Assembly: GCF_020447315.1 (NCBI RefSeq)
Contig: NZ_JAJADQ010000005.1
Location: 124,001 to 188,000 of the forward strand
Length of the DNA: 64,000 bases
Direction: 5' to 3'
Source of the DNA: Hymenobacter nitidus
GTDB taxonomy: Bacteria; Bacteroidota; Bacteroidia; Cytophagales; Hymenobacteraceae
The translations under genes and the position numbers were made by a program. This document shows, one piece after another, positions 38,537-47,896 of the stretch. Each line of letters opens with the position of its first letter. Position 1 is the stretch's first letter. The notes under the pieces were generated by a model that worked only from the letters and a program-made list of their open reading frames with translations, ran no database searches and was not told the origin of the DNA.

Positions 38537-39614
38537 CTAGTTCTGCATTAAGTACCCCTTGATGTACTCGTCCAAGTCACCATCGAGTACGGCTTGCACA
38601 TCGGTACGCTCAATGCCGGTGCGGAGGTCTTTGATGAGCTTGTAAGGGTGCAGCACATAGTTGCGAATCTGGGAGCCAAAGTCGATTCGCTTCTTGCCCG
38701 CCTCGATTTTATCGCGCTCAGCGTTGCGCTTATCCATCTCTACCTGGTAGAGCCGCGACTTCAGCATGCGCAGGGCATGCTCCTTGTTCATGAGCTGCGA
38801 GCGTTCAATCTGCACGGCAATGATGATACCTGAGGGAGCGTGGGTTAGGCGAACCGCGGTTTCGACTTTGTTCACGTTCTGACCGCCTGCGCCACCGGCC
38901 CGGTACGTGTCCCAGGTAATATCCGCCGGGTTAATCAGGATGTTGATAGTATCATCGACTACCGGATAGGCAAAAACGGACGCAAAAGACGTGTGGCGCC
39001 GTCCGCTGCTGTCGAAAGGCGACATGCGCACCAGGCGGTGCACACCAATCTCACTTTTCAGGTAGCCGTAGGCAAAGTCGCCCGTGATTTCCAGGGAGGC
39101 CGACTTAATGCCTGCGCCCTCACCGGGCTGGTAGCTGAGCTGCCGCACCGTAAAGCCGTGCTTTTCGCCCCACATGATGTACATGCGCATCAGCATCTCG
39201 GCCCAGTCCTGGCTTTCGGTACCACCCGCGCCGGGGTTGATGTCGATAATGGCGGAAAGCTGGTCTTCCTCATCGGAGAGCATGCGCTTGAACTCCAACT
39301 GCTCCACCAGCTTCTGGGCTGAGTCAAACTCCTGCTGGATTTCGGCTTCCGTTACGTCGCCTTCCCGGTAGAAGTCAAACAGGACTTCTACTTCTCCAAC
39401 GGCGCTTTCAACCGCCTCGAAGTCATCAGTCCAAACTTTTATGGTTTTTATCTCCTTCAGAATCGTCTCCGCTTTCTTGGAGTCGTTCCAAAAGTCGGGG
39501 GCGGCGGTCTGCTTCTCGGTTTCTACGACTTGCGCTTTGCGGGTATCGTAGTCAAAGGTACCTCCTCAAGGCCTCAACGCGGCCCTTCAATTCCTTAACC
39601 TGGTCTTGGGTCAT
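38537..39614 (-). CDS. prfB: Peptide chain release factor 2 with programmed +1 frameshift
   Basis: RF2 terminates translation at UGA and UAA. The first 20 codons ([20 protein letters not shown]) run into a UGA at 39554-39552; a +1 shift on CTT TGA C continues as LDYDTRKAQ into the main frame. An AGGAGG element (39566-39561) sits three bases before the CTT codon, as in the classical autoregulatory site. The large part has [16 protein letters not shown] and the catalytic [12 protein letters not shown]. With the shift the product is 358 residues, the usual RF2 length. An annotation without the shift would miss the first 50 or so codons. It is the last gene of the leftward run. Confidence 0.96.
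39551..39566 (-). promoter_or_regulatory. Programmed ribosomal frameshift site in prfB
   Basis: On the minus strand the order is AGGAGG, TAC, CTT, TGA, C. This is the RF2 shift signal: an internal Shine-Dalgarno sequence, slippery CTT and a UGAC stop context. Low RF2 stalls at UGA and favours the shift, giving more RF2. Confidence 0.95.
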
Positions 39615-39650
39615 GGGAAAAAAAGATTGAATGAAAAAATGGGTAAGTGG

Positions 39651-39658
39651 CAAAGGTA
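39651..39658 (-). promoter_or_regulatory. Candidate -7 element of prfB
   Basis: TACCTTTG on the minus strand fits TAnnTTTG and lies 36 bp before the prfB ATG. No good -33 TTG is seen at the expected spacing. Confidence 0.4.
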
Positions 39659-39670
39659 GGTAATGCAAAA

Positions 39671-39703
39671 CGCCTGCTCCGGATAAAATATCCAGAGCAG
39701 GCG
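39671..39703 (-). terminator. Terminator after ilvE
   Basis: CGCCTGCTC (39671-39679) pairs with GAGCAGGCG (39695-39703), extended by GGATA/TATCC. Leftward it is followed by TTTTGCATT. It separates ilvE from prfB. Confidence 0.8.
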
Positions 39704-39730
39704 CCGTTATTTTGCGTAGAAGAAACAGGA

Positions 39731-40795
39731 CTATACCTGTACCATCCACTGGTGGGTATCGGCAGCTTCGCCGGTCCGGATGGCACTGAGCATTGCGCTG
39801 GCCTTGTGGGAAAAGGAGTTGACAGTCGGGGTGGGCAGTTCGTAGTCCTTGCCTTGGAAGCCAATGGTAGCAATGGGCGCAATAGTAGCGGCAGTGCCTA
39901 CACCGAAGGCCTCCTGCAGCGTGCCATCGGCTTGCGCCGCCATGATTTCCGTAGCCGACACCTTGCGCTCCTCAACCGTAAGGCCCAGGTCCAGGGCTAC
40001 CTGCAGTACGCTTTTGCGCGTAATTCCGTCCAGAATCGACGTGCTCAACGCAGGGGTAATGACTTTACCATCGATGACGAACATAACGTTCATCGTGCCC
40101 GATTCTTCAATAAACTGGTGGGCCGAGGAATCAGTCCAGAGCAGCTGGTGGTAGCCTTCCTGCTGGGCCAGCTTGGTGGGCCACATGGCGGCGCCGTAGT
40201 TGCCGGCTGCTTTGGCGTAGCCAGCCCCACCTTCTGCCGAGCGCACAAACTTCTCTTCGAAACGCACCCGCAGCGGCTTGTTATAGTACAAGCCTACGGG
40301 GCAGGTGAAAATCATGAAGCGGTAGCTGTCGGAAGGCCGCACCCCGATGAAACCGTCGGTGGCAAACATGAAGGGGCGGATGTAGAGGGCACTGCCGGGG
40401 GCATCGGGCACCCAGTTGGCATCGAGGCGAATCAGCTGAGACAGGCCCTGCATAAACAGCTCCTCCGGAATCGAGGGCATGCACATACGTTCAGCCGACA
40501 GGTTCAGGCGGTTCAGATTATCGTAGGGGCGGAACAGGGCAATGTCACCCTGGGGGTTCTTATAGGCTTTCATGCCCTCAAAAATGGCCTGCCCGTAGTG
40601 CAGAGCCGAGTTGGCGGGACTCACGGCCATGTCGCCGTAGGGCACAATCTGGGGCTCCTGCCATTCGCCATCCTGATAGTCGACAACAAACATGTGGTCG
40701 GAAAATACCTTGCCGAATTCGAGGCGGTCAGGATCCAGCTGCTGCAGGCGAGAGGCCGAGGTACGCTGGGTCCGAATAGTGAGAGTGTCGAGCAT
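39731..40795 (-). CDS. ilvE: Branched-chain amino acid aminotransferase
   Basis: A 354-residue class IV PLP aminotransferase (BCAT II type) that interconverts Leu, Ile and Val with their 2-oxo acids. The PLP lysine is K195 in GGAGYAKAAGNYGAAMW; other family marks are LHYGQAIFEGMKAY, ALYIRPFMFATD and EESGTMNVMFV. The length is typical of the eukaryotic/Bacteroidota type. It precedes prfB and follows the PduO-type gene by 63 bp on the same strand. A terminator follows. No other branched-chain gene is in the window. Confidence 0.96.
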   Translation of the reverse strand: MLDTLTIRTQRTSASRLQQLDPDRLEFGKVFSDHMFVVDYQDGEWQEPQIVPYGDMAVSPANSALHYGQAIFEGMKAYKNPQGDIALFRPYDNLNRLNLSAERMCMPSIPEELFMQGLSQLIRLDANWVPDAPGSALYIRPFMFATDGFIGVRPSDSYRFMIFTCPVGLYYNKPLRVRFEEKFVRSAEGGAGYAKAAGNYGAAMWPTKLAQQEGYHQLLWTDSSAHQFIEESGTMNVMFVIDGKVITPALSTSILDGITRKSVLQVALDLGLTVEERKVSATEIMAAQADGTLQEAFGVGTAATIAPIATIGFQGKDYELPTPTVNSFSHKASAMLSAIRTGEAADTHQWMVQV

Positions 40796-40858
40796 AATGC
40801 AGGATAGTGGGAGAGTGGGAGAAGAGCGGGTAGGAAAACGGTATTTCCTGAAACGTGC

Positions 40859-41410
40859 CTAGGAGAGGCGCGGTTTCCAGGTAACTTCTTCGGCACCTAA
40901 TTCGTGCGCCATTTGCCGGCTGAGCACAAAAAGATAATCCGATAGACGGTTCAGGTACATAACGACGAGGTCGGCCACGAAAGAGTCTTCGCGCAGGGCA
41001 ATGACCAGCCGCTCGGCGCGGCGGCACACGCAGCGGGCCACGTGGGCGTAGGAAACGGAGGGGTGGCCACCGGGCAGAATAAACACCCGCAGCTCGGGCA
41101 GGTCTTCATTCATGCGGTCCATTTCCCGCTCCAGCAACAGGATGTCCTCATCGTGCAAATCCGGAATTTTCATCTTCGACTTTTCCGGGTCGGAGGCTAG
41201 GGCTGCGCCCATGGTGAAAAGCCGGTCCTGAATTTCCTTCAGCAGGTCGCGGCGGGAATGGTTTACCTCCTGGTCGCGCACCAAACCGATGTAGGAGTTA
41301 AGCTCGTCGACGGTGCCGTAGCACTCGATGCGCAGGCTGGATTTGGGTACGCGGGTGCCGCCAATTAGGGACGTGAGGCCTTGGTCGCCGGTTTTGGTGT
41401 ATATTTTCAT
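40859..41410 (-). CDS. PduO-type cob(I)alamin adenosyltransferase
   Basis: A 183-residue ATP:corrinoid adenosyltransferase of the PduO family, making adenosylcobalamin from cob(I)alamin. The N-terminal ATP-binding motif is KIYTKTGDQGLTSLIGGTRV; the corrinoid/ATP site residues fall in RIECYGTVDELNSYIGL and HVARCVCRRAERLV. No other cobalamin gene or B12 riboswitch is seen near it, so it probably serves salvage for a B12 enzyme elsewhere. It follows the ABC ATPase by 80 bp and precedes ilvE. Confidence 0.95.
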   Translation of the reverse strand: MKIYTKTGDQGLTSLIGGTRVPKSSLRIECYGTVDELNSYIGLVRDQEVNHSRRDLLKEIQDRLFTMGAALASDPEKSKMKIPDLHDEDILLLEREMDRMNEDLPELRVFILPGGHPSVSYAHVARCVCRRAERLVIALREDSFVADLVVMYLNRLSDYLFVLSRQMAHELGAEEVTWKPRLS

Positions 41411-41490
41411 GCGTTGGGCGAAGGACAGAAGGCAAGAGCTGAGGTTGCAGAGACCGTACTAAACAAAATAGTCAGCTCTATGTCGGTTGC

Positions 41491-42219
41491 TCAGCGCGGC
41501 GAGGTTAGCTGCTCGTGGTGGTTGGCAATGTCGGTATTGATGTTATCCGACTCTACCAGCCCGTCGCGCAGGCGCACGATGCGGTGGGCGTAGCGGGCAA
41601 TATCTTCCTCGTGGGTTACCATAATGATGGTATTTCCCTTCACGTAGAGCGCCTCAAACAAGTCCATGATTTCGTAGCTGGTCTTGGTGTCGAGGTTACC
41701 CGTGGGCTCATCGGCCAGGATAATACTGGGGTCGTTGACCAGGGCCCGGGCAATGGCCACGCGCTGGCGCTGGCCGCCGCTAAGCTCATTGGGCCGGTGC
41801 TTGGCGCGGGTGTCGAGGCCGACGCTTTTGAGGGCTAGCATGGCTTTTTCTTCCCGTTGGCTTTTGCTGTAGCCGGCATAAATCAGCGGCAGAGCCACAT
41901 TGTCGAGGGAAGTAGCGCGGGGCAGCAGGTTAAACGTCTGGAAAACGAACCCGATTTCCTTGTTGCGCACCTCGGCCAGCTGGTTATCCGTCATGCGGCT
42001 CACGTCCTTGCCGTTCAGGATATAATTGCCCCGCGTCGGCGTGTCGAGGCAGCCCACGATGTTCATCAGCGTGGATTTGCCCGAGCCCGAAGGACCCATG
42101 AAGGCAACGTACTCGCCGCGCTGAATAGTGATGGTGACAGACCGTAGCGCCTGAATGAGCTCGGTGCCCATTTGGTATTCCTTCGCAATGTCGTGCGTTT
42201 CGATTACTGGGGGTAGCAT
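41491..42219 (-). CDS. LolD/MacB-like ABC transporter ATPase
   Basis: A 242-residue ATPase of the lipoprotein-release/macrolide-export class. Walker A GPSGSGKS is at residues 42-49, the Q-loop in [10 protein letters not shown], the signature LSGGQRQR, Walker [13 protein letters not shown] and the switch His in MVTHEE. No FtsX/MacB permease gene is adjacent; upstream is the TM-TPR protein, 11 bp away, so the ATPase's partner is uncertain. Could serve LolCDE-like sorting or another export system. Substrate inferred weakly. Confidence 0.92.
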   Translation of the reverse strand: MLPPVIETHDIAKEYQMGTELIQALRSVTITIQRGEYVAFMGPSGSGKSTLMNIVGCLDTPTRGNYILNGKDVSRMTDNQLAEVRNKEIGFVFQTFNLLPRATSLDNVALPLIYAGYSKSQREEKAMLALKSVGLDTRAKHRPNELSGGQRQRVAIARALVNDPSIILADEPTGNLDTKTSYEIMDLFEALYVKGNTIIMVTHEEDIARYAHRIVRLRDGLVESDNINTDIANHHEQLTSPR

Positions 42220-42230
42220 AGGCCGCTCGG

Positions 42231-45200
42231 TTAGTTCCAGGGGGTAGCGGTAGCCGCCTGAGTGGCCCGCTGCGCGTTGTACTTTGAAAGAAAGGTACTG
42301 TATTCCGCCGGGGAAAGCAACGGGCGCAGTTTTTCCAGGGAAGCACTGGCGTATTCGCTTAATCCGGCCGGAATAGCGGCCAGAGTGTAGGCTTTAAGCA
42401 GTGCTACCGACTCGGGATTATACTCCAGGCCTTTCAGCAGGGCATTGTAGGCCGGCATATCCTGCTGCTGGCTCAGGTAGAAGTCGGCGGCGGCCAACAC
42501 TGCTTCCTCCAAGAACGGCGCCTCCCGCACAACCTGGGCAAACAGCTGGGTAGCGCGGGGCTTTTTGCCTTCCAATGCTGCCAGTGCCGCCTGATAGTAG
42601 AGCCGCTGGGGCTGGTGCTGCCGGCTGAAGTAGCCCGCTTGCAGCAGCTGCTGTAAAGGGGCGCGCTGTTGGCTGCGTAAGTAGATCTGCCCACGTAGCA
42701 CGTTCCAGGCCGAAGCCGATTCGGTTTTGACGGCAGCTTTGGGGCCAAACAGCTCCACGGCTTGCTGGGCTTCGGCTAGCCGCCCGGCCTGCACCGCCCG
42801 CGGAATTTGGGCCAGCAGGGCCGCCTCACGCGAAGCCGGAGTGCCCAGCGCCGCTGCTCTCGGAATCAGGCTTTCGGGGTTGAGCGTGCCACCCCGCAGT
42901 ACCAGATACTGCGCTTTCACCGAATCGGGTGCGGCAGCGTACTGGCTGCTAAAATCCAGGTTCAGAACGGATACTACCCGGCGGGCCCGGCGACTGGTGC
43001 CAAACGTTTGGTCAGCCACAGCGCGGCCCGCGGACACCCGCGCCGAATCGGGCTGATTCTGCAGGGCCTGGGCGTAGGCCCGAAATAAGGCTGCTTCCGC
43101 GTAGCCGTTCCGGTTGGCAGCGGCAAAGTGGGCAGAGGCCGGGGAGTAGAGGCCTTGCTCCAGCAGCCACAGCCCCCACAAGTTCTGGTAGTAGGCACTG
43201 CCCGCTGAGTTGCCGGTCGTAAGGGGCAGCAGCGTGGTTTGGGCACCCACTACCTGCCCGCCATAGTTCTGGGTCAGGGCGCGCAGGAAAGTTAGCTGAT
43301 CAAAATAGGGGTTGTTTTCGGGCTGCTGGGCCAGGCGCGTCAGCAGTTGCAGCTGACTCGTGTCGCCGAGGGCCGCCCGGCGCAGGCCGTCGTGGTAGAG
43401 CCGGGCAAAATCGGCCGTTGATAAAACCGGAGAAGGGGGAGTGGCCGGCTGCGGCAGTTCAGGAGCGCCGCTGAGCAGGTTGAGCAACGACACGTTGCTG
43501 GCCCAGGCTGGGCTGACCTCTTTTGGTTGCTCCTGAATAAACTTGCGGGCTGCTTCGCCCTGCTGGGTTTGCAGCAGAAAAGCCAGCCGATTGGCCCGGA
43601 CCACCGAGCTGTTAGGCGCCAGGGCTTCGGCCTGCTGCAGGTAATACTCTACCGAGTCGGTCAGGGCCGAGCGGGTGTAAAGCTGGGCCAGGTCGTTGGC
43701 CAAGCGCGCACTGCGGGGCGTATGCTTGATGCCCTGGCGCAGTACCTGAAGCCGGTCGAAAAAGTCGCCGGGCTCGTTGTATAGCGCAGCCAGGCGGAGG
43801 GAAATCTTCTCCGACGGCGCCCGGTCTAGGGCCCGCCGCAAGGCATTAATCTCGTTTTGCCGCTGGGACCGGAAATGGTAAAGCGCCGCCCGGCCCATAC
43901 TGGCGCGGTGGTTGTGCTGGTCCAGCATGTCGCTCTCGGCATAGTAGCGTTCCGCCAGCAGGGCCAGCCCGTCGCCGTTGGGTTGCTCCTCGCTTTGCAG
44001 CCGGGTCAGGTCGCCCACGTTGTTGAAGTAGCCCGCCTGCACCCGGTCCACGACGTAAAAGTTGTTGCGCATCTCCACGGCAATGATGCTGCCGATGCCT
44101 ACTACATATACAATGTAAAAAGGCAGGCGGCGGGGCTCATATACTACCCGAAACACGCGCAGCTTTTGTCGGATTAGGGTAACGAAGTTGAACAGCAGGT
44201 ACAGCAGGAACGCCGCGCCTACGGCCAGCAAGGCCAGGCCCGTGAAGTCGCGGGCGGCGGCCAGCAGCGGGTCGTTAGCCGTAGCAAAGGCAAAGCCCAG
44301 AAAGCCCGCGGCCAACGTAACCAAGAGTAAGAGCAGCACCTGGGCCGAAGCCAGGGGCACCCACTGGCCGAAGCTAGCGGCACGGCGCGGCAGGTTCAGC
44401 CAACTAATAATGAGAGCGGGCAGTAGCAGCACCAGCGGGTCGAGGTGCACGCCGGGGAGAATGAGCAACTCCCCGTTGTTCCAGTAGTACATCAGCAGCG
44501 TGCCCAGGTAGAGGCTGCTGACCAGCAAAAACGGCAGCAACCCGAAGCGGCTGCCGGGGTTTTCGGCCTGGGTATTAAACCAGAGCAACCCAAAAATATT
44601 CTCAACCCCGAGCCAGAGCACCAGCAAGGCCAGCACTACGGCGCCGCTGCTCGTGGCATAGCTCACCAGGTGCAGCGCCGTGGTATCGGCCGGATTGTCG
44701 CTGCGCAGAAACAGCAGGGTGCTCAGCCCCGCTACTAGCAGGGCAAAAGTCAGCAGGCGGTAGCCAAAGGAAACGTCCGTCCAGAAGGCGTGAAACACGT
44801 AAGCGGGCACAGCCAGGGCCAGCAGCGTCAGCACTAGGAAATACTGCTCGCGCGAGTCGAAAATGCCCAGCAGGTCGGCATTCAACGACATCAGGAAAAA
44901 GATCAGCAAAGCCATGCCGGCCACGAAAGAAAAGCGGGGCAGGCGGCTGATGACGGCCAGGTAAAAAACCAGGCAGAAAGCCACCAAGCCCAGCAGCAGA
45001 GCTGCGGCATCAGGCCGCACGAAAGGGCCGGTGACGTCGTGGGTTTCCGTAACGAGGTAGCCGTTTGCGCGCACCGGCAGCTCATCGAGGCCGATACGCA
45101 CCTGCCGCAGCACCGTAGGCACGGGCTTGAGCTGAGCTATTTCCTGAACCCGCAGCGTGAAGTCGTTGCCAGTGAAGTAGTAATAGACGGCCAGGCCGAC

Positions 45201-45281
45201 GGAAATACCGGCCGCCAAACCCAGCGCCCACAGGACGCTGCGCCAGCCAGTGGAGCGCGGAGACGAAAGAAGAAGGGCCAA
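42231..45281 (-). CDS. Large membrane protein with C-terminal TPR region
   Basis: A 1016-residue protein. The first ~390 residues hold about ten to twelve hydrophobic helices in several groups; the rest is periplasmic or cytoplasmic and helical, with TPR-like pairs such as [55 protein letters not shown] and [25 protein letters not shown] (each shown as part of longer repeats). I do not recognise a named family. It is 9 bp after gatC and 11 bp before the ABC ATPase, so translationally close to both. It may be an envelope assembly or scaffolding protein. Confidence 0.85.
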   Translation of the reverse strand: MALLLSSPRSTGWRSVLWALGLAAGISVGLAVYYYFTGNDFTLRVQEIAQLKPVPTVLRQVRIGLDELPVRANGYLVTETHDVTGPFVRPDAAALLLGLVAFCLVFYLAVISRLPRFSFVAGMALLIFFLMSLNADLLGIFDSREQYFLVLTLLALAVPAYVFHAFWTDVSFGYRLLTFALLVAGLSTLLFLRSDNPADTTALHLVSYATSSGAVVLALLVLWLGVENIFGLLWFNTQAENPGSRFGLLPFLLVSSLYLGTLLMYYWNNGELLILPGVHLDPLVLLLPALIISWLNLPRRAASFGQWVPLASAQVLLLLLVTLAAGFLGFAFATANDPLLAAARDFTGLALLAVGAAFLLYLLFNFVTLIRQKLRVFRVVYEPRRLPFYIVYVVGIGSIIAVEMRNNFYVVDRVQAGYFNNVGDLTRLQSEEQPNGDGLALLAERYYAESDMLDQHNHRASMGRAALYHFRSQRQNEINALRRALDRAPSEKISLRLAALYNEPGDFFDRLQVLRQGIKHTPRSARLANDLAQLYTRSALTDSVEYYLQQAEALAPNSSVVRANRLAFLLQTQQGEAARKFIQEQPKEVSPAWASNVSLLNLLSGAPELPQPATPPSPVLSTADFARLYHDGLRRAALGDTSQLQLLTRLAQQPENNPYFDQLTFLRALTQNYGGQVVGAQTTLLPLTTGNSAGSAYYQNLWGLWLLEQGLYSPASAHFAAANRNGYAEAALFRAYAQALQNQPDSARVSAGRAVADQTFGTSRRARRVVSVLNLDFSSQYAAAPDSVKAQYLVLRGGTLNPESLIPRAAALGTPASREAALLAQIPRAVQAGRLAEAQQAVELFGPKAAVKTESASAWNVLRGQIYLRSQQRAPLQQLLQAGYFSRQHQPQRLYYQAALAALEGKKPRATQLFAQVVREAPFLEEAVLAAADFYLSQQQDMPAYNALLKGLEYNPESVALLKAYTLAAIPAGLSEYASASLEKLRPLLSPAEYSTFLSKYNAQRATQAATATPWN

Positions 45282-45290
45282 GGGAAAAGG

Positions 45291-45578
45291 TTATTCCAGC
45301 ACTTTAGGCACGCGGAAGTAGTCGGAATCCTTGCGCGGGGCGTTGCGCAGGCCTTCCTGGTGGCTCACGGAGTTGCGGGCCTCATCGGGCCGCAGCACGT
45401 TGATTTCGTGCGACAAATGCACCAGCGGCTCCACGTTGGTCGTGTCCAGCTCGCTCAGCTGCGCTACCCAATCCAGAATTTTGTTCAGGTCGCCCAGCAT
45501 CTGCTGCTCTTTGGTGGCGTCAAATTCGAGGCGGGAAAGATGGGCCAGTTTGCGCAGGGTTGATAAATCGGTGCTCAC
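45291..45578 (-). CDS. gatC: Glutamyl-tRNA(Gln) amidotransferase subunit C
   Basis: A 95-residue GatC, which stabilises GatA/GatB so that misacylated Glu-tRNA(Gln) is amidated. Family marks are TLRKLAHLSRLEF, LNKILDWVAQLSELDTTNVEPL and the C-terminal DEARNSVSHQEGLRNAPRKDSDYFRVPKV (read in part). The start is GTG at 45578 (VSTDLS...), which gives the usual length; the frame is open for 56 codons upstream, in which I see no domain. gatA and gatB are not in the window. It follows the plsC gene by 25 bp. Confidence 0.93.
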   Translation of the reverse strand: MSTDLSTLRKLAHLSRLEFDATKEQQMLGDLNKILDWVAQLSELDTTNVEPLVHLSHEINVLRPDEARNSVSHQEGLRNAPRKDSDYFRVPKVLE

Positions 45579-45603
45579 GGAAAGAGAAAATAAGAAGTTC
45601 AGA

Positions 45604-46461
45604 TTACGAATTAGGCAACCCCAGCTCCGCGTTTGGGGGCGTAGCCGGGGTGGAGGTAGCCCCTGCTTCCGCAGAGGCCTGGGGCTTGGGCCGCACGAGC
45701 GAGGGCTCCGGAATACCGGCGGCTTCGGGGCGGAAGGCGCTGGCAATAGTACGAAAAGCCTGGTCCCGGAGCCGGGGCACGTCGGCGCTGGTCAGGCCCT
45801 GGGTGAAGATGGGCTCGTGAATCACGACCTGCAGCGGCGTGTAGCGCACCCGGATACCACCAACATCGGGCATGAAGCGGTGGTTCAGGGGCATCGAAAC
45901 CGGCACGATGGGCACGCCGGTAGCAATAGCCAGCTGGAAGGCGCCGTCCTTGAAGGGTACCATCTCCTCGCCGGGCTTCTTGGAAATGGTGCCTTCCGGG
46001 AAAATGACCACCGAGCGGCCCGCCTCCAGGCTTTGCTTGGCCTGCACCATGGCCCGGCCCCGGCTCACGGCGCTGTTGCGGTTCACGGTGATGTAAACGC
46101 TGCCGAACACCGGACCCCAGAGCGGTACATTGGCCAAGGCGCTTTTGCCGATGATGTTCAGAAAGCCCGGAATGGCCTTGAACAGGACCGGAATGTCGAT
46201 GTAGGAGCTGTGGTTGGAAACGTAGATGCAGGGCTGGGACTTGGGCAGTGGGTTCTTGCGCACGATGTCAACCGGCATGCCCCACATCCGGATGGCGAAA
46301 GTGGACCAGCCCCGGTTGATGCCGTGCAGGTACTTGTGCAGGGACGGGCGCCGCCCCAGCACTACCTGAATGGGGTAGGTGACAAAAAAGGGCAGCACAA
46401 ACCAGAACGTGCTCCACGTGGTGTAGATGCGGTGCCAGATATAACGCAACAGTCGACCCAT
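45604..46461 (-). CDS. plsC: 1-acyl-sn-glycerol-3-phosphate acyltransferase
   Basis: A 285-residue PlsC-like acyltransferase making phosphatidic acid. A membrane segment lies near residues 10-35; the catalytic HX4D motif is NHSSYID and the second block is FPEGT (VVIFPEGTISKKPGEE). The C-terminal ~45 residues are Pro/Ala-rich and look disordered, an extension absent from E. coli PlsC. It sits between the Nudix gene and gatC in the same direction. Confidence 0.93.
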   Translation of the reverse strand: MGRLLRYIWHRIYTTWSTFWFVLPFFVTYPIQVVLGRRPSLHKYLHGINRGWSTFAIRMWGMPVDIVRKNPLPKSQPCIYVSNHSSYIDIPVLFKAIPGFLNIIGKSALANVPLWGPVFGSVYITVNRNSAVSRGRAMVQAKQSLEAGRSVVIFPEGTISKKPGEEMVPFKDGAFQLAIATGVPIVPVSMPLNHRFMPDVGGIRVRYTPLQVVIHEPIFTQGLTSADVPRLRDQAFRTIASAFRPEAAGIPEPSLVRPKPQASAEAGATSTPATPPNAELGLPNS

Positions 46462-46492
46462 ACCGCAAAAATACGAGACAGAAACTTAGAAG

Positions 46493-46522
46493 CGGCCAGC
46501 CAATGCCCTACGGGCTGGCCGG
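46493..46522 (-). terminator. Hairpin after the Nudix gene
   Basis: CGGCCAGCC and GGCTGGCCG pair over a loop of about ten bases. There is only a weak T-run leftward. It lies between the Nudix stop and plsC and may end or attenuate transcription. Confidence 0.5.
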
Positions 46523-46533
46523 CTCGGGCCGAT

Positions 46534-47115
46534 TTACCCCCGGCGGGCGTTGAGGATGCGTTCCGCTTTCAGCAGCCCGGCCACGCTGATGGCGTCCGTG
46601 ATGCGGTTATCCATCACCATGGCCACTGCTTCGGTCAGGGGCAGCTTCCAGAGGCGCAAATCTTCGGTTTCTTCGGGCTCCACGTCGCCGGCTTCCAGCT
46701 CCTCAGCCAAAAACACGAAGCCTTCCTCATCCGTGACGGAGTTGGAGGTGTGCAGGCGGGCAATATTGGTCCAGCGGCGGGCCGTAAAGCCGGTTTCCTC
46801 CTTCAGCTCACGCTGCGCCGATTCGAGAATGTCCAATTCTACCGGGCCGCCGCCCATCGGAATTTCCCAGGAGTACTCATTCAAGGGGTAGCGGTACTGG
46901 CCTACCAGCCACGTGTTGCCGTCGGCATCCACCGGGATAATGCCCAGGGCCTTATTCTTCATCGTAACGACCCCATAAATGCCCCGGCCGCCCTTGGGGT
47001 TGATAACCTGGTCTTCCCGAACCCGAATCCAGGGGTTCTGATACGTCACTTCCGAGCTGAGCACCTGCCACGGATTATGGGTTTCATCAAAGTCGGGAGA
47101 AGGAATATGGCTCAT
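46534..47115 (-). CDS. Nudix hydrolase (ADP-ribose pyrophosphatase-like)
   Basis: A 193-residue Nudix protein. The box reads ESAQRELKEETGF, with the catalytic REL-EE core; the usual Glu eight positions before the REL is Leu, shifted by one. The N-terminal Trp-rich segment (NPWQVLSSEVTYQNPWIRV) and MGGGPVE are like NUDT5/ADP-ribose pyrophosphatases. It probably cleaves a nucleoside diphosphate-X. I start at Met 47115 (MSHIPSPDFDETHNPW); the frame is open to 47205. TACCTTTG lies on its strand at 47156-47149. Confidence 0.9.
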   Translation of the reverse strand: MSHIPSPDFDETHNPWQVLSSEVTYQNPWIRVREDQVINPKGGRGIYGVVTMKNKALGIIPVDADGNTWLVGQYRYPLNEYSWEIPMGGGPVELDILESAQRELKEETGFTARRWTNIARLHTSNSVTDEEGFVFLAEELEAGDVEPEETEDLRLWKLPLTEAVAMVMDNRITDAISVAGLLKAERILNARRG

Positions 47116-47148
47116 AAAAGCAGGCGTAAGTAAAAAGGCTTGACATGG

Positions 47149-47156
47149 CAAAGGTA
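47149..47156 (-). promoter_or_regulatory. Candidate -7 element of the Nudix gene
   Basis: TACCTTTG on the minus strand fits TAnnTTTG and lies about 34 bp before the start codon. A TTTT lies 19 bp upstream in place of TTTG. Confidence 0.4.
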
Positions 47157-47270
47157 CAATTTCGGAAGTAGCCGAAAAGCGCCTTTGTTGTCCGTCGGGC
47201 TGCAAGCTGGGTTAGTCGGGTGAGAACCCTCGTTTGACAAAAAACGGCGCAATAAATGTCTGAGAGCAAG

Positions 47271-47422
47271 TAGTTTTGTCGTAGAAAGGAACCAGCACAA
47301 ACAGAGGTTGTGGAAAGGAAGTCTCTGTTTGTGTGCTCTGACCGGGCTAAGGAGTAGGGTGGATGAATTTCTGCCGGTCATTGCAAAATAAAGAGCCGTT
47401 GCCAAGAGCAGCGGCTTTTTTT
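47271..47422 (+). ncRNA. Candidate structured small RNA or leader (three hairpins and terminator)
   Basis: A -7-like TAGTTTTG (47271-47278) is followed by three hairpins in a row: AGCACAAACAGAG with CTCTGT and TGTGCT (47294-47337, 2-3 base bulge), TGACCGG/CCGGTCA (47339-47345 and 47374-47380), and AGCCGTTGC with GCAGCGGCT (47393-47416) that ends in seven T's. This arrangement looks like a short non-coding transcript of about 140 nt. It has no clear -33 TTG. It does not fit SRP, tmRNA, RNase P or 6S as I know them. Alternatively it is a leader or attenuator for the gene at 47558. Confidence 0.45.
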
Positions 47423-47557
47423 GTGCCCATACGGCTCGGGTGCCTGAAGCCAAAATCTTATAGGCACCATAAGCCGCTTCCGGCCAACCCCGACACTACG
47501 GGCCGCGTACCAAGCAGAAACCGACTGTTTACATCCCAGTCGGCCCCGGATATTTTT
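47423..47557 (+). promoter_or_regulatory. Hairpin-rich 5' region of the small protein gene
   Basis: Two further stems lie here: GGTGCC/GGCACC (47439-47468) and CCGACTG/CAGTCGG (47521-47527, 47537-47543). The second ends 14 bp before the ATG at 47558, so it could control translation. No open frame of note lies in the stretch. Confidence 0.4.
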
Positions 47558-47800
47558 ATGGCAAATCAACCCAAAAATCAGTCCGCTCAGGCCCAGCCCG
47601 GAGACCCTTTGTTTAACCTGAAACACGCTCAAGCCGAAGCCGAATTAATCCAGAATACGGGTGGTCTTGGCCCGATTACCAACGAATACGTTAGCACCGA
47701 CGAAGACGCGGCCCTCGACGAAGGACCGCGTGACAAGCAAGGCTTCCGCCGTGGCGAGTCGGGCACGCCTGATGTCGGCACTACCGCCGGCCGCCATTAA
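47558..47800 (+). CDS. Small, acidic, disordered hypothetical protein
   Basis: I do not recognise this 80-residue protein. It is polar, with Gln-, Asp-, Glu- and Gly-rich parts (NQSAQAQPGDP, VSTDEDAALDEGPRDKQ) and no hydrophobic core, signal or membrane helix, so it is probably disordered or binds a partner. ATG 47558 follows the hairpin-rich stretch; the frame is open further upstream through that stretch. A strong terminator follows 97 bp after the stop. It may be a stress- or starvation-type small protein, but this is a guess. Confidence 0.6.
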   Translation: MANQPKNQSAQAQPGDPLFNLKHAQAEAELIQNTGGLGPITNEYVSTDEDAALDEGPRDKQGFRRGESGTPDVGTTAGRH

Positions 47801-47896
47801 AGTGGTGCAATGGCGAGCCGGAACTCGGGCGGCACTAGCAGCCCATTCAGAGTAAAGCTTGCCCATTACCCACAACACCCAAGTTAAGACTCCTCT

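Noticed and set aside
38537..39614. prfB as a broken gene because of its in-frame UGA
   Set aside because: The UGA sits in a complete programmed-frameshift signal and the two parts join to the normal RF2 length.
47271..47422. Known RNAs (SRP RNA, tmRNA, RNase P RNA, 6S RNA) for the hairpin stretch
   Set aside because: The conserved cores I know for these are absent and the length does not fit RNase P or tmRNA.
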